In this document: piece after piece, positions 56,107-64,000 of the stretch | Numbering within the stretch: the first letter of the stretch is position 1 | How the letters are laid out: every line of letters begins with the position of its first letter | Source of the DNA: Rheinheimera sp. | GTDB lineage: Bacteria > Pseudomonadota > Gammaproteobacteria > Enterobacterales > Alteromonadaceae | Reading direction: 5' to 3' | Length of the DNA stretch: 64,000 bases | NCBI GenBank assembly: GCA_008015325.1 | Contig: SSFI01000007.1 | Coordinates: forward strand, 1 to 64,000 | Translations under genes and position numbers: made by a program | The notes under the pieces: model-generated | Told to the model about the DNA's origin: nothing | The model's database searches: none | The model's input: the letters and a program-made list of their open reading frames with translations, nothing else

Positions 56107-56703
56107 TCAGAGCCAGCCTTTTTGCTGGGCGATGCGGGCGGCCTCCACCCGGTTCACCGCGTTCAGCTTGGCCATAGCCTCGGACAGATAATTGCGCACT
56201 GTGCCTTCAGCAATAAACAATAAACCGGCAATTTCGGCGGTGGATTTACCTTCACCGGCCAGCCGCAGCGCGCGGCGCTCTTTGTCGCTGAGTGGGTCCT
56301 GTTCGCCAAGCGCTAACAGCGCCAGTTCGCTGTCGATCACTCTTTTGCCGGCCAGCACTTTATCAATGGCCGCCAGTAAATCTTCGACCGGCGCGTCTTT
56401 GAGTAAGAACCCGCTGACGCCACAATCCAGTGCGCGACGGACATAACCGCTGCGGCCAAAGGTGGTAATAATGATGACTTTGGTGCTGCTTTGTTGCTGT
56501 TGTAACCAAGCGGCCAGTTCCAGCCCGCTGCGGCCCGGCATCTCAATGTCGGTCAGCAACACATCAAAATGTTCAGCTTTGAGTAACTTCAGCGCACTGT
56601 CACCGTCGGCCGCTTCCACCAGCTGGTGAGGGCAGGACAGTTTTAACAGCGAGGCTAAAGCACCTCGCACCATGGCCTGATCTTCAGCCAGTAAAATACG
56701 CAT
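56107..56703 (-). CDS. LuxR/NarL-family response regulator
   Basis: 198 residues from the ATG at 56703 (MRILLAEDQAMVRGALASL); a longer frame overlapping the kinase is rejected. The receiver (about 1-120) has DIEMPGRSGLELA with the phospho-Asp, and the C-terminal HTH is LSDKERRALRLAGEGKSTAE followed by GTVRNYLSEAMAKL. Partner of the DesK-like kinase directly upstream (11-bp gap). The pair resembles DesK/DesR systems that control lipid desaturation, but targets are unknown. Confidence 0.9.
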   Translation of the reverse strand: MRILLAEDQAMVRGALASLLKLSCPHQLVEAADGDSALKLLKAEHFDVLLTDIEMPGRSGLELAAWLQQQQSSTKVIIITTFGRSGYVRRALDCGVSGFLLKDAPVEDLLAAIDKVLAGKRVIDSELALLALGEQDPLSDKERRALRLAGEGKSTAEIAGLLFIAEGTVRNYLSEAMAKLNAVNRVEAARIAQQKGWL

Positions 56704-56714
56704 GTTCAGTTCCT

Positions 56715-57782
56715 TTAGCGGCTGTTGACGTTTGGCAGCCAGATTTTTAACTGACAACCGGCATCCAGTTGATAATCCAGTTTGGCCTGCAGTGCGTGCA
56801 AGCGTTCAGTGACCCCGGTCAGACCGTTGCCAAAACCGAAGTTTGTTACTTCGCCATTGTCGGCCACTTCCATTACAAAGCCTTGATCCTGTTCGCGAAA
56901 ACTAATGCGGCAGCTGTCGCCTTTGCTGTGGCGCAAAATGTTGGTGACCAGTTCGGTCAGCACCAGAATGAGCGCCGATTCTTCGCGCGCCGCCAGTTTT
57001 GGTACTTCCCCTTCCAGCGTGACGGCAAAACCATGTTCGCGCAGGCGCTGTACCAGGGTACTGACTTCCGCCAGCAGCCCCTTGTGTTTATAACCCGACA
57101 CGGTCTGGCGGACCTGCGACAATGAATCACGCGCCACCTGAGCGAGTTCAGTCAGATGCAAAGCTGCCTCTTCACTATTGCCGGCTTTGAGCAAGGCTTT
57201 GGCCAGGTCAGCCTTCAGCACAATGCTCGATAAGCTGTGGCCCATAATGTCGTGTAAATCGCGGGCAATGCGCTCGCGCTCCACCATCTGCGCCAGCTGG
57301 GCAATTTCTTCCTGACTGCGCTGTTGCTGGCGCAGCCTGAGTTGCCGCTGTCGTTCCAGCACACCAAAACCAGTCACCGCCAACACCAGTAAACCGCCAT
57401 ACAGCAGGAAAAACGGACCGTTAAAGCCCAGAGCGCTGTGCAGCGCCAGCATGATCAGCAGCACAGCAAGCAAAGCAACTATGGCCTGACGCAGCGGCCT
57501 GGCAAAACCGATGAAAAAACCAGCATAGGCAAATAGCGCAATACTGCCGGGATTGAGCGGCGTCACGCCAACCGCCAGCGCCAGCATACACAGCACCGGC
57601 CAGTGCATCTGCGCTGTTGGCACCCGGTAAGCCCAGAAATAACACCAGACAAAAGCCAGCAACACGGCCACGGCGACCACGATTTGCCACAGCGCCAGCT
57701 GCAGATAAAACAGCGGCAACAGATAAAACACCAGGTTCACCAGATAAACCCAGCTCCACTTGCCGTCTAACTGCACTGTCAT
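56715..57782 (-). CDS. Sensor histidine kinase, DesK-like (HisKA_3)
   Basis: 355 residues with about five N-terminal transmembrane helices (about 12-150), a linker, then the HisKA_3 motif RIARDLHDIMGHSLSSIVLK (His about 197) and an HATPase domain (LTELVTNILRHSKGDSCRI; NGEVTNFGFGNGLTGV). The topology is that of DesK-type thermosensor or membrane-fluidity kinases. Located just before its response regulator. Confidence 0.88.
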   Translation of the reverse strand: MTVQLDGKWSWVYLVNLVFYLLPLFYLQLALWQIVVAVAVLLAFVWCYFWAYRVPTAQMHWPVLCMLALAVGVTPLNPGSIALFAYAGFFIGFARPLRQAIVALLAVLLIMLALHSALGFNGPFFLLYGGLLVLAVTGFGVLERQRQLRLRQQQRSQEEIAQLAQMVERERIARDLHDIMGHSLSSIVLKADLAKALLKAGNSEEAALHLTELAQVARDSLSQVRQTVSGYKHKGLLAEVSTLVQRLREHGFAVTLEGEVPKLAAREESALILVLTELVTNILRHSKGDSCRISFREQDQGFVMEVADNGEVTNFGFGNGLTGVTERLHALQAKLDYQLDAGCQLKIWLPNVNSR

Positions 57783-57883
57783 TGTTGCCTCCTGCCTGAA
57801 CCTGCAATTGCGATATGTCTCAGCTTAACTAAGCCGGGATGCGGGGAATAGTCTGCTTTGTCAGCAAAGCAGGATGACATTTG

Positions 57884-59119
57884 TCACACACTTGCTGGCT
57901 CAGGTGCCGCTGCGCCAGTGTCGGCATTGCCCACCGGCAGCTGTAAGCGGGCGATAGCACCGCCGCCCGGCCGCTCAAGCTGCAACAGCTCACCGCCATG
58001 CTGATGTGCGACGCGGCGCACTATCGCCAGACCAATGCCGTGATGCGGCACCTGATCGTCACGCCGAACTGCCTGCTGCCAGCCGGCACCGTCGTCGCTG
58101 ACATCAATCCGGCAATCGTTGCCATGCCGGCTCAGCTCAACATGCACCTGATGCGCACAATGGCGTAGTGCGTTACTGAGCAGATTAGACAAAGCCCGGG
58201 CTAACAATTTGGCGTCGGCCTGAATGATCAGGCTGCTGTCGCCGTGCCAGCTCAGTTCGTGCTCGGTATTGGCGCGGAATTTTTCCTGCAACGCCATCAC
58301 CACAGCACTGAGCTGTACCTGACTCAACTGCAGATCGGCGCGAAAATCCTGCTGCGCCAGGCGCAGGTAATCGTAAACATTGTCTTCAATTTCCTGCAGA
58401 TTACGCTGAACCTGCGCATATTGACCATCACTCATCCGGCTTTCCATGCCGTGCAAAATAAAGCGCAGCCGTGCCAGCGGAGTTTTGATGTCGTGGCACA
58501 CCGTATCCGCCATTTCGCGTTGCAGCTGATTGAGGTTGGTGATGGTCTGGTTCATCCGCGTCAGCGAGCGGGCCAGCGGTTGCAGATAAGATTGTTTACT
58601 GAGGCGAAAATCCGGCAAGCGGCCCTGCCGCACTTCCTGCAGCGCGCTGACCCGCAAGGTTTCCACATCTTTAAATACATTGCGGCTGAACCAGAACAGG
58701 GCCAACAGCAGCAACACCAGAAATACATGTACCAAATCAATAGTAAAATCAGCACCTTGCGGCAGATTCAGCTCACTTAAACACATCAGGTCGCCGTTGA
58801 CCATTTCAGCACACATCGAGGCATTGCCATCGCCGTCGCGTAATACTTCAATGCCGTAGCTGACGCCGGGTTGTGGCTGCCATAAATCTTTCGGTATCAC
58901 CACATAAAGGCTACCGGCGCAATCGTCGTCGATGCTTAAGCGGCAACTGAGCTGATGATCGGCCTGACTGTGCTGATAGACATTGTGCAGCATAGTGCGG
59001 GCGGCCACGGTCATGTGGTCGCCCTGATACACCCAGCTATATAGCTGGTTCAGGCTGAAAAACAGCAGCAGCACCATCAGCACCACCGCCAGATAAAAAC
59101 GCAATAAGGTGGCGCTCAT
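57884..59119 (-). CDS. Two-component sensor histidine kinase (EnvZ/RstB-like class)
   Basis: 411 residues. Two transmembrane helices (about 5-28 and 130-150) bound a periplasmic domain of about 100 residues with two pairs of cysteines (LSCRLSIDDDCAGS; MCAEMVNGDLMC). Then a HAMP-like linker, the dimerisation motif VCHDIKTPLARLRFIL (His about 212) and an HATPase domain (NLLSNALRHCAHQVHV). It overlaps the upstream response regulator by 4 bp (ATGA), forming one unit with it and the DUF3019 gene. Confidence 0.9.
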   Translation of the reverse strand: MSATLLRFYLAVVLMVLLLFFSLNQLYSWVYQGDHMTVAARTMLHNVYQHSQADHQLSCRLSIDDDCAGSLYVVIPKDLWQPQPGVSYGIEVLRDGDGNASMCAEMVNGDLMCLSELNLPQGADFTIDLVHVFLVLLLLALFWFSRNVFKDVETLRVSALQEVRQGRLPDFRLSKQSYLQPLARSLTRMNQTITNLNQLQREMADTVCHDIKTPLARLRFILHGMESRMSDGQYAQVQRNLQEIEDNVYDYLRLAQQDFRADLQLSQVQLSAVVMALQEKFRANTEHELSWHGDSSLIIQADAKLLARALSNLLSNALRHCAHQVHVELSRHGNDCRIDVSDDGAGWQQAVRRDDQVPHHGIGLAIVRRVAHQHGGELLQLERPGGGAIARLQLPVGNADTGAAAPEPASV

Positions 59120-59823
59120 CCGGCATCTCCGGTGACACTGACACTGATGCTGATGCTGTAGCCCTGTCCCCAGACGTTACGGATATTCCAGCGTGGGTCT
59201 ACCGCCTGCAGTTTTGTGCGTAAGCGAGAGGCCCGGCCATCAATAGTGCGGTCGGCACCATCATATTCGCGGTTCAGCTGCTCGCGAAACAGCCGTTCCC
59301 GGCAAACCGCCAGCGGAAAATGTTCCAGCAATGTGATCAGCAACTGCAATTCGGCGTTGGTCAGATTCAGCGGCAAACCGGCGAGGCTGACCTGACCGGA
59401 CAGCCGGTCGATCCGCAGATTGTCTTGTTGCAGCACCGGATTGGCCACTAACTGCTGTTGCCGCGGCGGCAAAAACACGCGGATTTTCGCCAGCAACACA
59501 CGGGGATCTATTGGTTTGAGCAGATAATCCTGCGCGCCGAGTTCGAGGCCATGCAACTGGGCTGTCACTGTGGTCTGCGCCGTCATAAACAGAATGGGGC
59601 CTTTAAACTGGCTGCGGATTTGCTGCACCAAGGCAAAACCACTGCTGCCGGGTAACATCACATCGCAAATCATCAGGTCAAAGCCTTGCGTGGCCAGCAG
59701 TTTTTTTGCTTTGAGCGTATTGCTGCACACCACGACGGTATAGTCTTCGCTCTGCAGGAAATCCGCCACCAACTTTGCCAGTTCCTGGTCATCCTCGACC
59801 AGCAGAATATGTTGCCGGCTCAT
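59116..59823 (-). CDS. OmpR-family response regulator
   Basis: 235 residues from the ATG at 59823 (MSRQHILLVEDDQELAKLV), which avoids overlap with DUF3019; the longer frame is rejected. Receiver domain with ICDVMLPGSSG (phospho-Asp about 51) and KP-motif lysine in LLKPIDPRV, then an OmpR winged helix (about 140-230) with RAS-RLRTKLQAVDP and RNVWGQGYSI. Works with the downstream kinase; target genes unknown. Confidence 0.92.
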   Translation of the reverse strand: MSRQHILLVEDDQELAKLVADFLQSEDYTVVVCSNTLKAKKLLATQGFDLMICDVMLPGSSGFALVQQIRSQFKGPILFMTAQTTVTAQLHGLELGAQDYLLKPIDPRVLLAKIRVFLPPRQQQLVANPVLQQDNLRIDRLSGQVSLAGLPLNLTNAELQLLITLLEHFPLAVCRERLFREQLNREYDGADRTIDGRASRLRTKLQAVDPRWNIRNVWGQGYSISISVSVTGDAG

Positions 59824-59833
59824 GCTGTGCTGC

Positions 59834-60193
59834 TCATTGGCTGCCCCAACGGCTGCGTTTGAGTAATTTGTCGCCGGCATTAAAATCTATCGTCAGGACT
59901 TTGATGGTGCGCTCGGCCAGCATCTGCTGGCTGTCGGCGGCACGCAGTTCAAACTTACTGTCTTTATTCAGCTCCAGCGCCAGCTCTTGCTGCAGTCCGG
60001 CCGCGCCGCACAGCAGCGGTTCCTTTTCAGGCGGTAAAAACAGACAAGCCGGCGTGGCTTGCTGCCAGCGCACTTTGAGATTGATGGCGCAGCTGTGGTG
60101 TTTTTGCTGCACACAAATCAGCGGCGTCAGCACAAACTCAGCCGCGCGGCCAACAGCAGGCAATAACAGGACAAACAACAACAGGCATCGCAT
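59834..60193 (-). CDS. DUF3019 small secreted protein
   Basis: 119 residues from the ATG at 60193, with a signal peptide (MRCLLLFVLLLPAVGRA). The mature part holds three or four cysteines (LICVQQKHHSCAINLKVRW; ACLFLPP; LLCGAAG) and resembles DUF3019, small periplasmic proteins placed next to OmpR-type two-component systems in Shewanella and relatives. It is the first gene of the unit DUF3019-regulator-kinase and may act as an accessory sensor (inference). Confidence 0.75.
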   Translation of the reverse strand: MRCLLLFVLLLPAVGRAAEFVLTPLICVQQKHHSCAINLKVRWQQATPACLFLPPEKEPLLCGAAGLQQELALELNKDSKFELRAADSQQMLAERTIKVLTIDFNAGDKLLKRSRWGSQ

Positions 60194-60280
60194 CAGCTTT
60201 TCCACCGGCACCCACACAGATCATACTGTTAGTTGTACCGGTGAAAAGGCCGCGGTGCAAGCGTCGGGGCTATCCCCGGC

Positions 60281-61015
60281 TTACCCCAGAATACCGCGCA
60301 GCGCCTGCTGAATTTGCGCGCTGCTGGCGTGTGGCGACAACCGCACAGTGCGGTAACTGTCACCACGAAAAGCACGGTCCACTTCGACCAGCACAAGGGT
60401 GTCCGCGCCGTCTGGAATAAACGACAACTCGACTTCTTTGACACCAGATAACCACTGCCGCGGCCGGAACTCAAATTCCTGATAACAACCACTTTGGCTG
60501 CGTTTACCCGGCACCTGCAAATAACCTTTTTCCACATCAACTTTTTGCAGCTGATAGCCAAGTTCCAGCATGGCGTTGATGCAGTTCAGCAGCAGTGGCG
60601 GCGCGTCGATACGCAGCAAGTCGTTGTCGGACGGGTCCAGCGCCATCGTAATATCGGCTTCAGTACAAAGCCAGACTTTACCGACGGTGTGATGCGGCAA
60701 ATGCGTCACCGGCAATTCAGCGCTCAGGCGCAGCTCAAACGGGATCTGCTGCTGACTGCCCGGCGCAACCTGCATCGCTTCAGCGAGGCGAAAACGTTGC
60801 AGGCAGAAATTTTGATAATGCTCACCATTGTCGGTGCTGACTTTAACCCGCGTCATCAGCGCCAGGCTGAAGCCATTGATTTGCTGGGCTACAGCGCCAC
60901 CGCGAACCAGGATCTGGCCCTTCAGGCTACCACCGGCCATCGCCTGACTGGACTGAAGTTGTGTATCAATTTTGCAGGCGCCAATGCCGGCAGAGGCAAG
61001 GAGTTGTTGCAGCAT
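60281..61015 (-). CDS. Spo0M-like arrestin-fold protein
   Basis: 244 residues. The N-terminal beta-sandwich (GGSLKGQILVRGGAVAQQIN; PFELRLSAELPVT) matches the Spo0M family, named after a Bacillus sporulation regulator but widespread in non-sporulating bacteria; its role in gammaproteobacteria is unclear. The C-terminal part (FEFRPRQWLSGVKEVELSFI; EVDRAFRGDSYRTVRL) is also typical. No signal peptide, so cytoplasmic. Transcribed alone from the minus strand, 265 bp from the small membrane protein. Confidence 0.83.
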   Translation of the reverse strand: MLQQLLASAGIGACKIDTQLQSSQAMAGGSLKGQILVRGGAVAQQINGFSLALMTRVKVSTDNGEHYQNFCLQRFRLAEAMQVAPGSQQQIPFELRLSAELPVTHLPHHTVGKVWLCTEADITMALDPSDNDLLRIDAPPLLLNCINAMLELGYQLQKVDVEKGYLQVPGKRSQSGCYQEFEFRPRQWLSGVKEVELSFIPDGADTLVLVEVDRAFRGDSYRTVRLSPHASSAQIQQALRGILG

Positions 61016-61168
61016 CAGGAGTTCCCTCTGAAAGAAAAGTTGTCAGATATATGCGGCTGAACCTGGCAAAAAGCAACAGTGTAATGGCGGGTAATTGTTA
61101 ACAGATTTTACTTTTATCCAGGTTTGCAGTACAACACAGAACCTTATTCTGTAGCTTTGGATATCAAG

Positions 61169-61528
61169 ATGTTACCGTCGCAGCTCTATGAATCTTTACC
61201 TTATCTGTACCTTGCTGCCGGCATTGCCTGTTTTGCTTTGTTACCGCATCCACTCGGCGCCTGGGCCGGGGTGTTGTTGTTTAATGCCGGCGCTTTGGTC
61301 TGGATCATGCGGGCGGAACGGCGCCGGCTGAATCAGAAATCCGGCGGCGATGGGGTTTGGCATATGCCGTTTTGGTTGTATGAACTGCAGCCGTTTTTGT
61401 ACGTCTGTGCCGGCTGTTTCCTGTTTTTCCGCTTCGACAACGAATTTCTGTATCCGTCAGCTTTTATCTTTTGTCTCTGTGGCCTGCTGATCTGGCGGCT
61501 GCGTTATCAAAACCGCTTTAAAGACTAG
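61169..61528 (+). CDS. Small membrane protein of unknown function
   Basis: 119 residues from the ATG at 61169 (MLPSQLYESLPYLYLAAGIA). Four hydrophobic helices can be seen (about 10-26, 30-46, 72-87, 92-110), with an arginine-rich loop (RAERRRLNQKSGGDG) between the second and third. The two halves repeat a YExxPxLYxxAG pattern (YESLPYLYLAAG; YELQPFLYVCAG), suggesting an internal duplication. Family not recognised. Convergent with sbcC. Confidence 0.6.
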   Translation: MLPSQLYESLPYLYLAAGIACFALLPHPLGAWAGVLLFNAGALVWIMRAERRRLNQKSGGDGVWHMPFWLYELQPFLYVCAGCFLFFRFDNEFLYPSAFIFCLCGLLIWRLRYQNRFKD

Positions 61529-61561
61529 GCCCGCACGCAGGCCCGGCAGCGCAGGTTTAAG

Positions 61562-64000
61562 CTACCAGACCTGCGGCAACTCCAGCGTGCTCCAGCCGGC
61601 GCCGGCTTGTTTATGCACTTTGATCTGCACCGGAATGCGCTCTTTCAGCGCTTCGACATGGCTGATAATGCCAATCATCTTGCCACCGGACTGCAGCTGA
61701 TCGAGCGCCGCCAGGGCGCTTTCCAGCGTATCCGGGTCCAAAGTACCAAAACCTTCATCAAGAAATAATGACTCCAGCCGGGTTTTATGGCTGACCAGCT
61801 CCGATAAAGCCAATGCCAACGCCAGACTGACCAGAAAACTCTCCCCGCCGGATAAAGTTTTAGTATCACGCGCGCTGTCGGCCTGCCAGCTGTCGAGCAC
61901 CTGCAATTCCAGCTCACTGTCGGCTTTACGCGCCAGCTGATAGCGGCTGTGCAGCTGCTGCAACTGCCGGTTGGCGAGCTGAACCAGCTGCGCCAGCGTC
62001 AGGCCCTGGGCAAAACGGCGGTATTTGGCGCCGTCGGCCGAGCCAATCAGACTGTTCAGCTGTTGCCAGTCCTGATAAAGCGCCTGCTGCGTCTGAATCT
62101 GCTGATACAAACCGGCCTGTTGCTGTGCCAGCTGCTGCTGTTGTTTGAGTTGCTGATTCAGCTCGCCCAGTTGCTGCTGTTGTTGCTGTTGCCGCAGCAG
62201 CGTCTGCTCAATCCGGCTGGCTAAATCCGTGGCTTCAGCCTCAACCGGTGGCTGTATGCGTAACTGCTGCTCTTGCTGCTGCGCCTGTACCAACAGAGCC
62301 CTGGCTTCAGTGCGGGCTTGCAGAATTTGTTGTTGTTGCAGTTCCAATTCAGCTTTTTGTGCATCACTGAGCTGCGCCATTAAATAGGCCGTTTCGCTGG
62401 CAAAACCGGCTTGTTGCGCCTGTGTCAGCCAACCCTGTTGCAGCGCGGCGCTTTGTTGTTGCCATTTGCTGAGCTGCTGTTGTTGTAACATGGCATTTGC
62501 CTGCAACCGTTCAATCTGCTGTGCCTGTTGCTGACACAGCTGCAGGCTTTGCGGCTGCGGCCGTTCCGACAATGTTGCCAGCTCTGGCAACTGCAGCTGC
62601 TGTAATTGCTGCCACTGCGTCAACTGCAGACTGGCTTGTTGCCCTTGCTGTTGTAGTTGCTGCAATTGCTGCTGCGTCTGTTGTTGTTGCTGTTGCAGCT
62701 GCTGAATGTGCTGCAGTTGGGTGCGTCCGGCTTCAAGCGCCTGCCTGCACAAAGTCAGATCTGCGGCACAGCTCAGCGCTGTCGCCAGTTGTTGCAGCCT
62801 CTGTTTCACACTCTGCTGTAACTGGCTGATCTGTATCTCTAATTGCTTTTGCTGCTGTTGCAGCTGTTTGTAACGCTGCCGCTGCAACTCCAGCGCCGCC
62901 TGGCCCTGCTGCAGCTGTTGCTGCGCCTGCTGTACTTCTGTTTGCTTCGCAAGCTGTTGCGCCTGCAGCTGTTGCGCCTGATCGGCTTGCTGTTGTAAGG
63001 CACTGATCTGCTGCTGTAATTCAGTCACTGCATTGCTGAACTCGATGCCGGTTCCTTGCGCGAACCATTGTTGCTGCACTGCTGTCAGGCCGTTTAACAG
63101 GCTATTCAGCTGCTGCTGTAACTGCTGCTGTTGTTGGGTCAGCGCCTGCAGCCGGGCACTGAACGCCGCACCGTCATTACTGAGCTGCTCCAGTTGCTGC
63201 CGCAGCTGTTGCACCTGCTGTTGCTGAGCTGTGGGTTCCAGTTGCTGATAATGGCTCACCGCCGGATGTTCTGCGCTGCCACATAATGGACAGGCTTCGC
63301 CGGCCTTCAGAGTGGCCCGGTATTCACTGAGCTGTTTGATAAGCTGTTGCTGCGCCAGAATGGTTTCTTTGTCCTGCAATACCGCCTGCAGCGCTTTGTA
63401 CTGCAAGCGTTTTTCCGCCAGTTGTGGCTGTAACTCAGCCTGTTCACTGCCAAGCGCCGCCAATTGCTGTTGCAGTTGCCAGCCCTGCGCTGCCTGCAGC
63501 GCGGCTTTTTGGAGTTGTTGCAGTTGTGGGTGTAACAACTGCAGTTGTTGCTGGATCTGTGCCGGCGCTAATGCCTGCAGCTGTGCGGCAAGCTGCGTTG
63601 CCTGCTGCTGCGCCTGAGCCAGCAGCGCTTCGGCCTGTGGCAAGGTGGTTTTCAGCTGTTCGGCCTCAATCACACAGTCCTGTAATTGTTGTTCCAGCGC
63701 AGGTTGCTGTTGTTGCAGCGCCTGTAAATCCTGCAGCTGACGCTGCACAGTGTCGATGCCCGCTTGCTGCTGCGCCAGTTGCGCCGCCAGCCTGGTCGGG
63801 TCCGGCAAAGTACTGAGCTTTGTGCTGAGCTGCTGCAGATTATTGTCCTGTTGTTGCAGCTGGTGCTGCAGCGCCTGACATTGTTGCTGACTGTCCGCCA
63901 GCCCCATAGCCCGGCCGGCGGCAAATACCGGATATAACTGCTGTAGTTGTTGCTGCGTCGTCTGCAGTTCCTGCTCAGCCTGACCACGTTGTTCCCGCAG
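61562..64000 (-). CDS. sbcC: Exonuclease subunit SbcC (C-terminal part; gene continues past the window)
   Basis: The frame stays open to the right edge, so at least 812 residues are here and the N-terminal Walker A is outside. A very long, glutamine-rich coiled coil contains the zinc hook CPLCG (GEACPLCGSAEHPAV). The C-terminal ABC ATPase half has LSGGESFLVSLALALALSEL (signature) and LFLDEGFGTLDPDTLESAL (Walker B, D-loop), then IISHVEALKERIP. With SbcD it cleaves hairpins and protein-blocked DNA ends. Glutamine content is unusually high even for a coiled coil. Confidence 0.93.
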   Translation of the reverse strand: MREQRGQAEQELQTTQQQLQQLYPVFAAGRAMGLADSQQQCQALQHQLQQQDNNLQQLSTKLSTLPDPTRLAAQLAQQQAGIDTVQRQLQDLQALQQQQPALEQQLQDCVIEAEQLKTTLPQAEALLAQAQQQATQLAAQLQALAPAQIQQQLQLLHPQLQQLQKAALQAAQGWQLQQQLAALGSEQAELQPQLAEKRLQYKALQAVLQDKETILAQQQLIKQLSEYRATLKAGEACPLCGSAEHPAVSHYQQLEPTAQQQQVQQLRQQLEQLSNDGAAFSARLQALTQQQQQLQQQLNSLLNGLTAVQQQWFAQGTGIEFSNAVTELQQQISALQQQADQAQQLQAQQLAKQTEVQQAQQQLQQGQAALELQRQRYKQLQQQQKQLEIQISQLQQSVKQRLQQLATALSCAADLTLCRQALEAGRTQLQHIQQLQQQQQQTQQQLQQLQQQGQQASLQLTQWQQLQQLQLPELATLSERPQPQSLQLCQQQAQQIERLQANAMLQQQQLSKWQQQSAALQQGWLTQAQQAGFASETAYLMAQLSDAQKAELELQQQQILQARTEARALLVQAQQQEQQLRIQPPVEAEATDLASRIEQTLLRQQQQQQQLGELNQQLKQQQQLAQQQAGLYQQIQTQQALYQDWQQLNSLIGSADGAKYRRFAQGLTLAQLVQLANRQLQQLHSRYQLARKADSELELQVLDSWQADSARDTKTLSGGESFLVSLALALALSELVSHKTRLESLFLDEGFGTLDPDTLESALAALDQLQSGGKMIGIISHVEALKERIPVQIKVHKQAGAGWSTLELPQVW

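Noticed and set aside
59824..59880. Longer start of the OmpR-type regulator
   Set aside because: It would overlap the DUF3019 gene by 47 bp; the internal ATG gives the standard receiver start.
61949..63816. Long plus-strand ORFs opposite sbcC, rich in Cys or Leu/Ala
   Set aside because: They are shadows of the CAG-rich coding strand of SbcC with no start signals of their own.
1..64000. CRISPR arrays, tRNA/rRNA genes, insertion sequences, prophage or integron sites
   Set aside because: None could be supported: no regularly spaced repeats, transposase or integrase genes, or cloverleaf-like sequences were seen.

Overview
The window is a dense, gene-rich stretch of a gammaproteobacterial chromosome. 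Protein resemblance and gene order suggest a Rheinheimera/Alishewanella-like member of the Alteromonadales/Chromatiales border. The strongest anchor is the block polA - Spot 42 RNA - engB - cytochrome c4 - Csr-type RNA - yihI - hemN (37.8-47.4 kb). It keeps the Escherichia coli order polA-spf-engB-csrC-yihI-hemN, with a cytochrome c4 gene, a DUF2489 gene and an amidohydrolase added. No tRNA, rRNA, CRISPR array, insertion sequence or prophage was seen. Genus assignment is inference, since no database search could be run.

Layout. 0-5.3 kb: an RND efflux adaptor with the first codons of its pump, rsuA, a periplasmic solute-binding protein, an NSS-family sodium symporter and a LETM1-like small protein. 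5.3-12.5 kb: a large SNF2-type helicase gene broken by an in-frame stop and a one-base frameshift, then a divergent two-gene operon of a P-loop ATPase and a TPR protein whose function I do not recognise. 12.5-25.1 kb: sulfate assimilation in two blocks, cysQ-cysC-cysN-cysD-cysG and cysH-cysI-cysJ, separated by sstT and a transglutaminase-like/TPR lipoprotein. 25.1-31.8 kb: a DUF2884 (YggN) gene behind a good sigma-54 promoter, a RidA protein, a secreted protein with a cysteine-packed tail, a periplasmic catalase with its ankyrin partner, an esterase, an unlisted 50-residue acidic ORF, and ubiK. 32.0-37.3 kb: rep helicase, a GAF-GAF-GGDEF protein with a decayed EAL domain, and cytochrome c5. 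37.3-47.9 kb: the conserved polA-hemN block with its small RNAs. 48.0-64.0 kb: an MscS channel with a DUF481 outer-membrane protein, a very large PAS/GAF/GGDEF/EAL protein, a zinc carboxypeptidase with a GlyGly-CTERM tail, two two-component systems (one with DUF3019), a Spo0M protein, a small membrane protein and the C-terminal part of SbcC.

How the parts fit. The cys genes cover activation of sulfate (CysDN, CysC), PAPS reduction (CysH), PAP removal (CysQ), sulfite reduction (CysIJ) and siroheme supply (CysG). CsrA-type post-transcriptional control is suggested by a GGA-rich RNA preceded by a UvrY/GacA-like palindrome. Two cyclic-di-GMP proteins and two two-component systems point to an environmental, surface-sensing lifestyle.

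Most noteworthy for follow-up: the ATPase/TPR pair beside the decaying helicase, a candidate second small RNA directly downstream of Spot 42, the sigma-54 promoter of the DUF2884 gene, the cysteine-rich tail protein, and the 50-residue acidic ORF behind ubiK.
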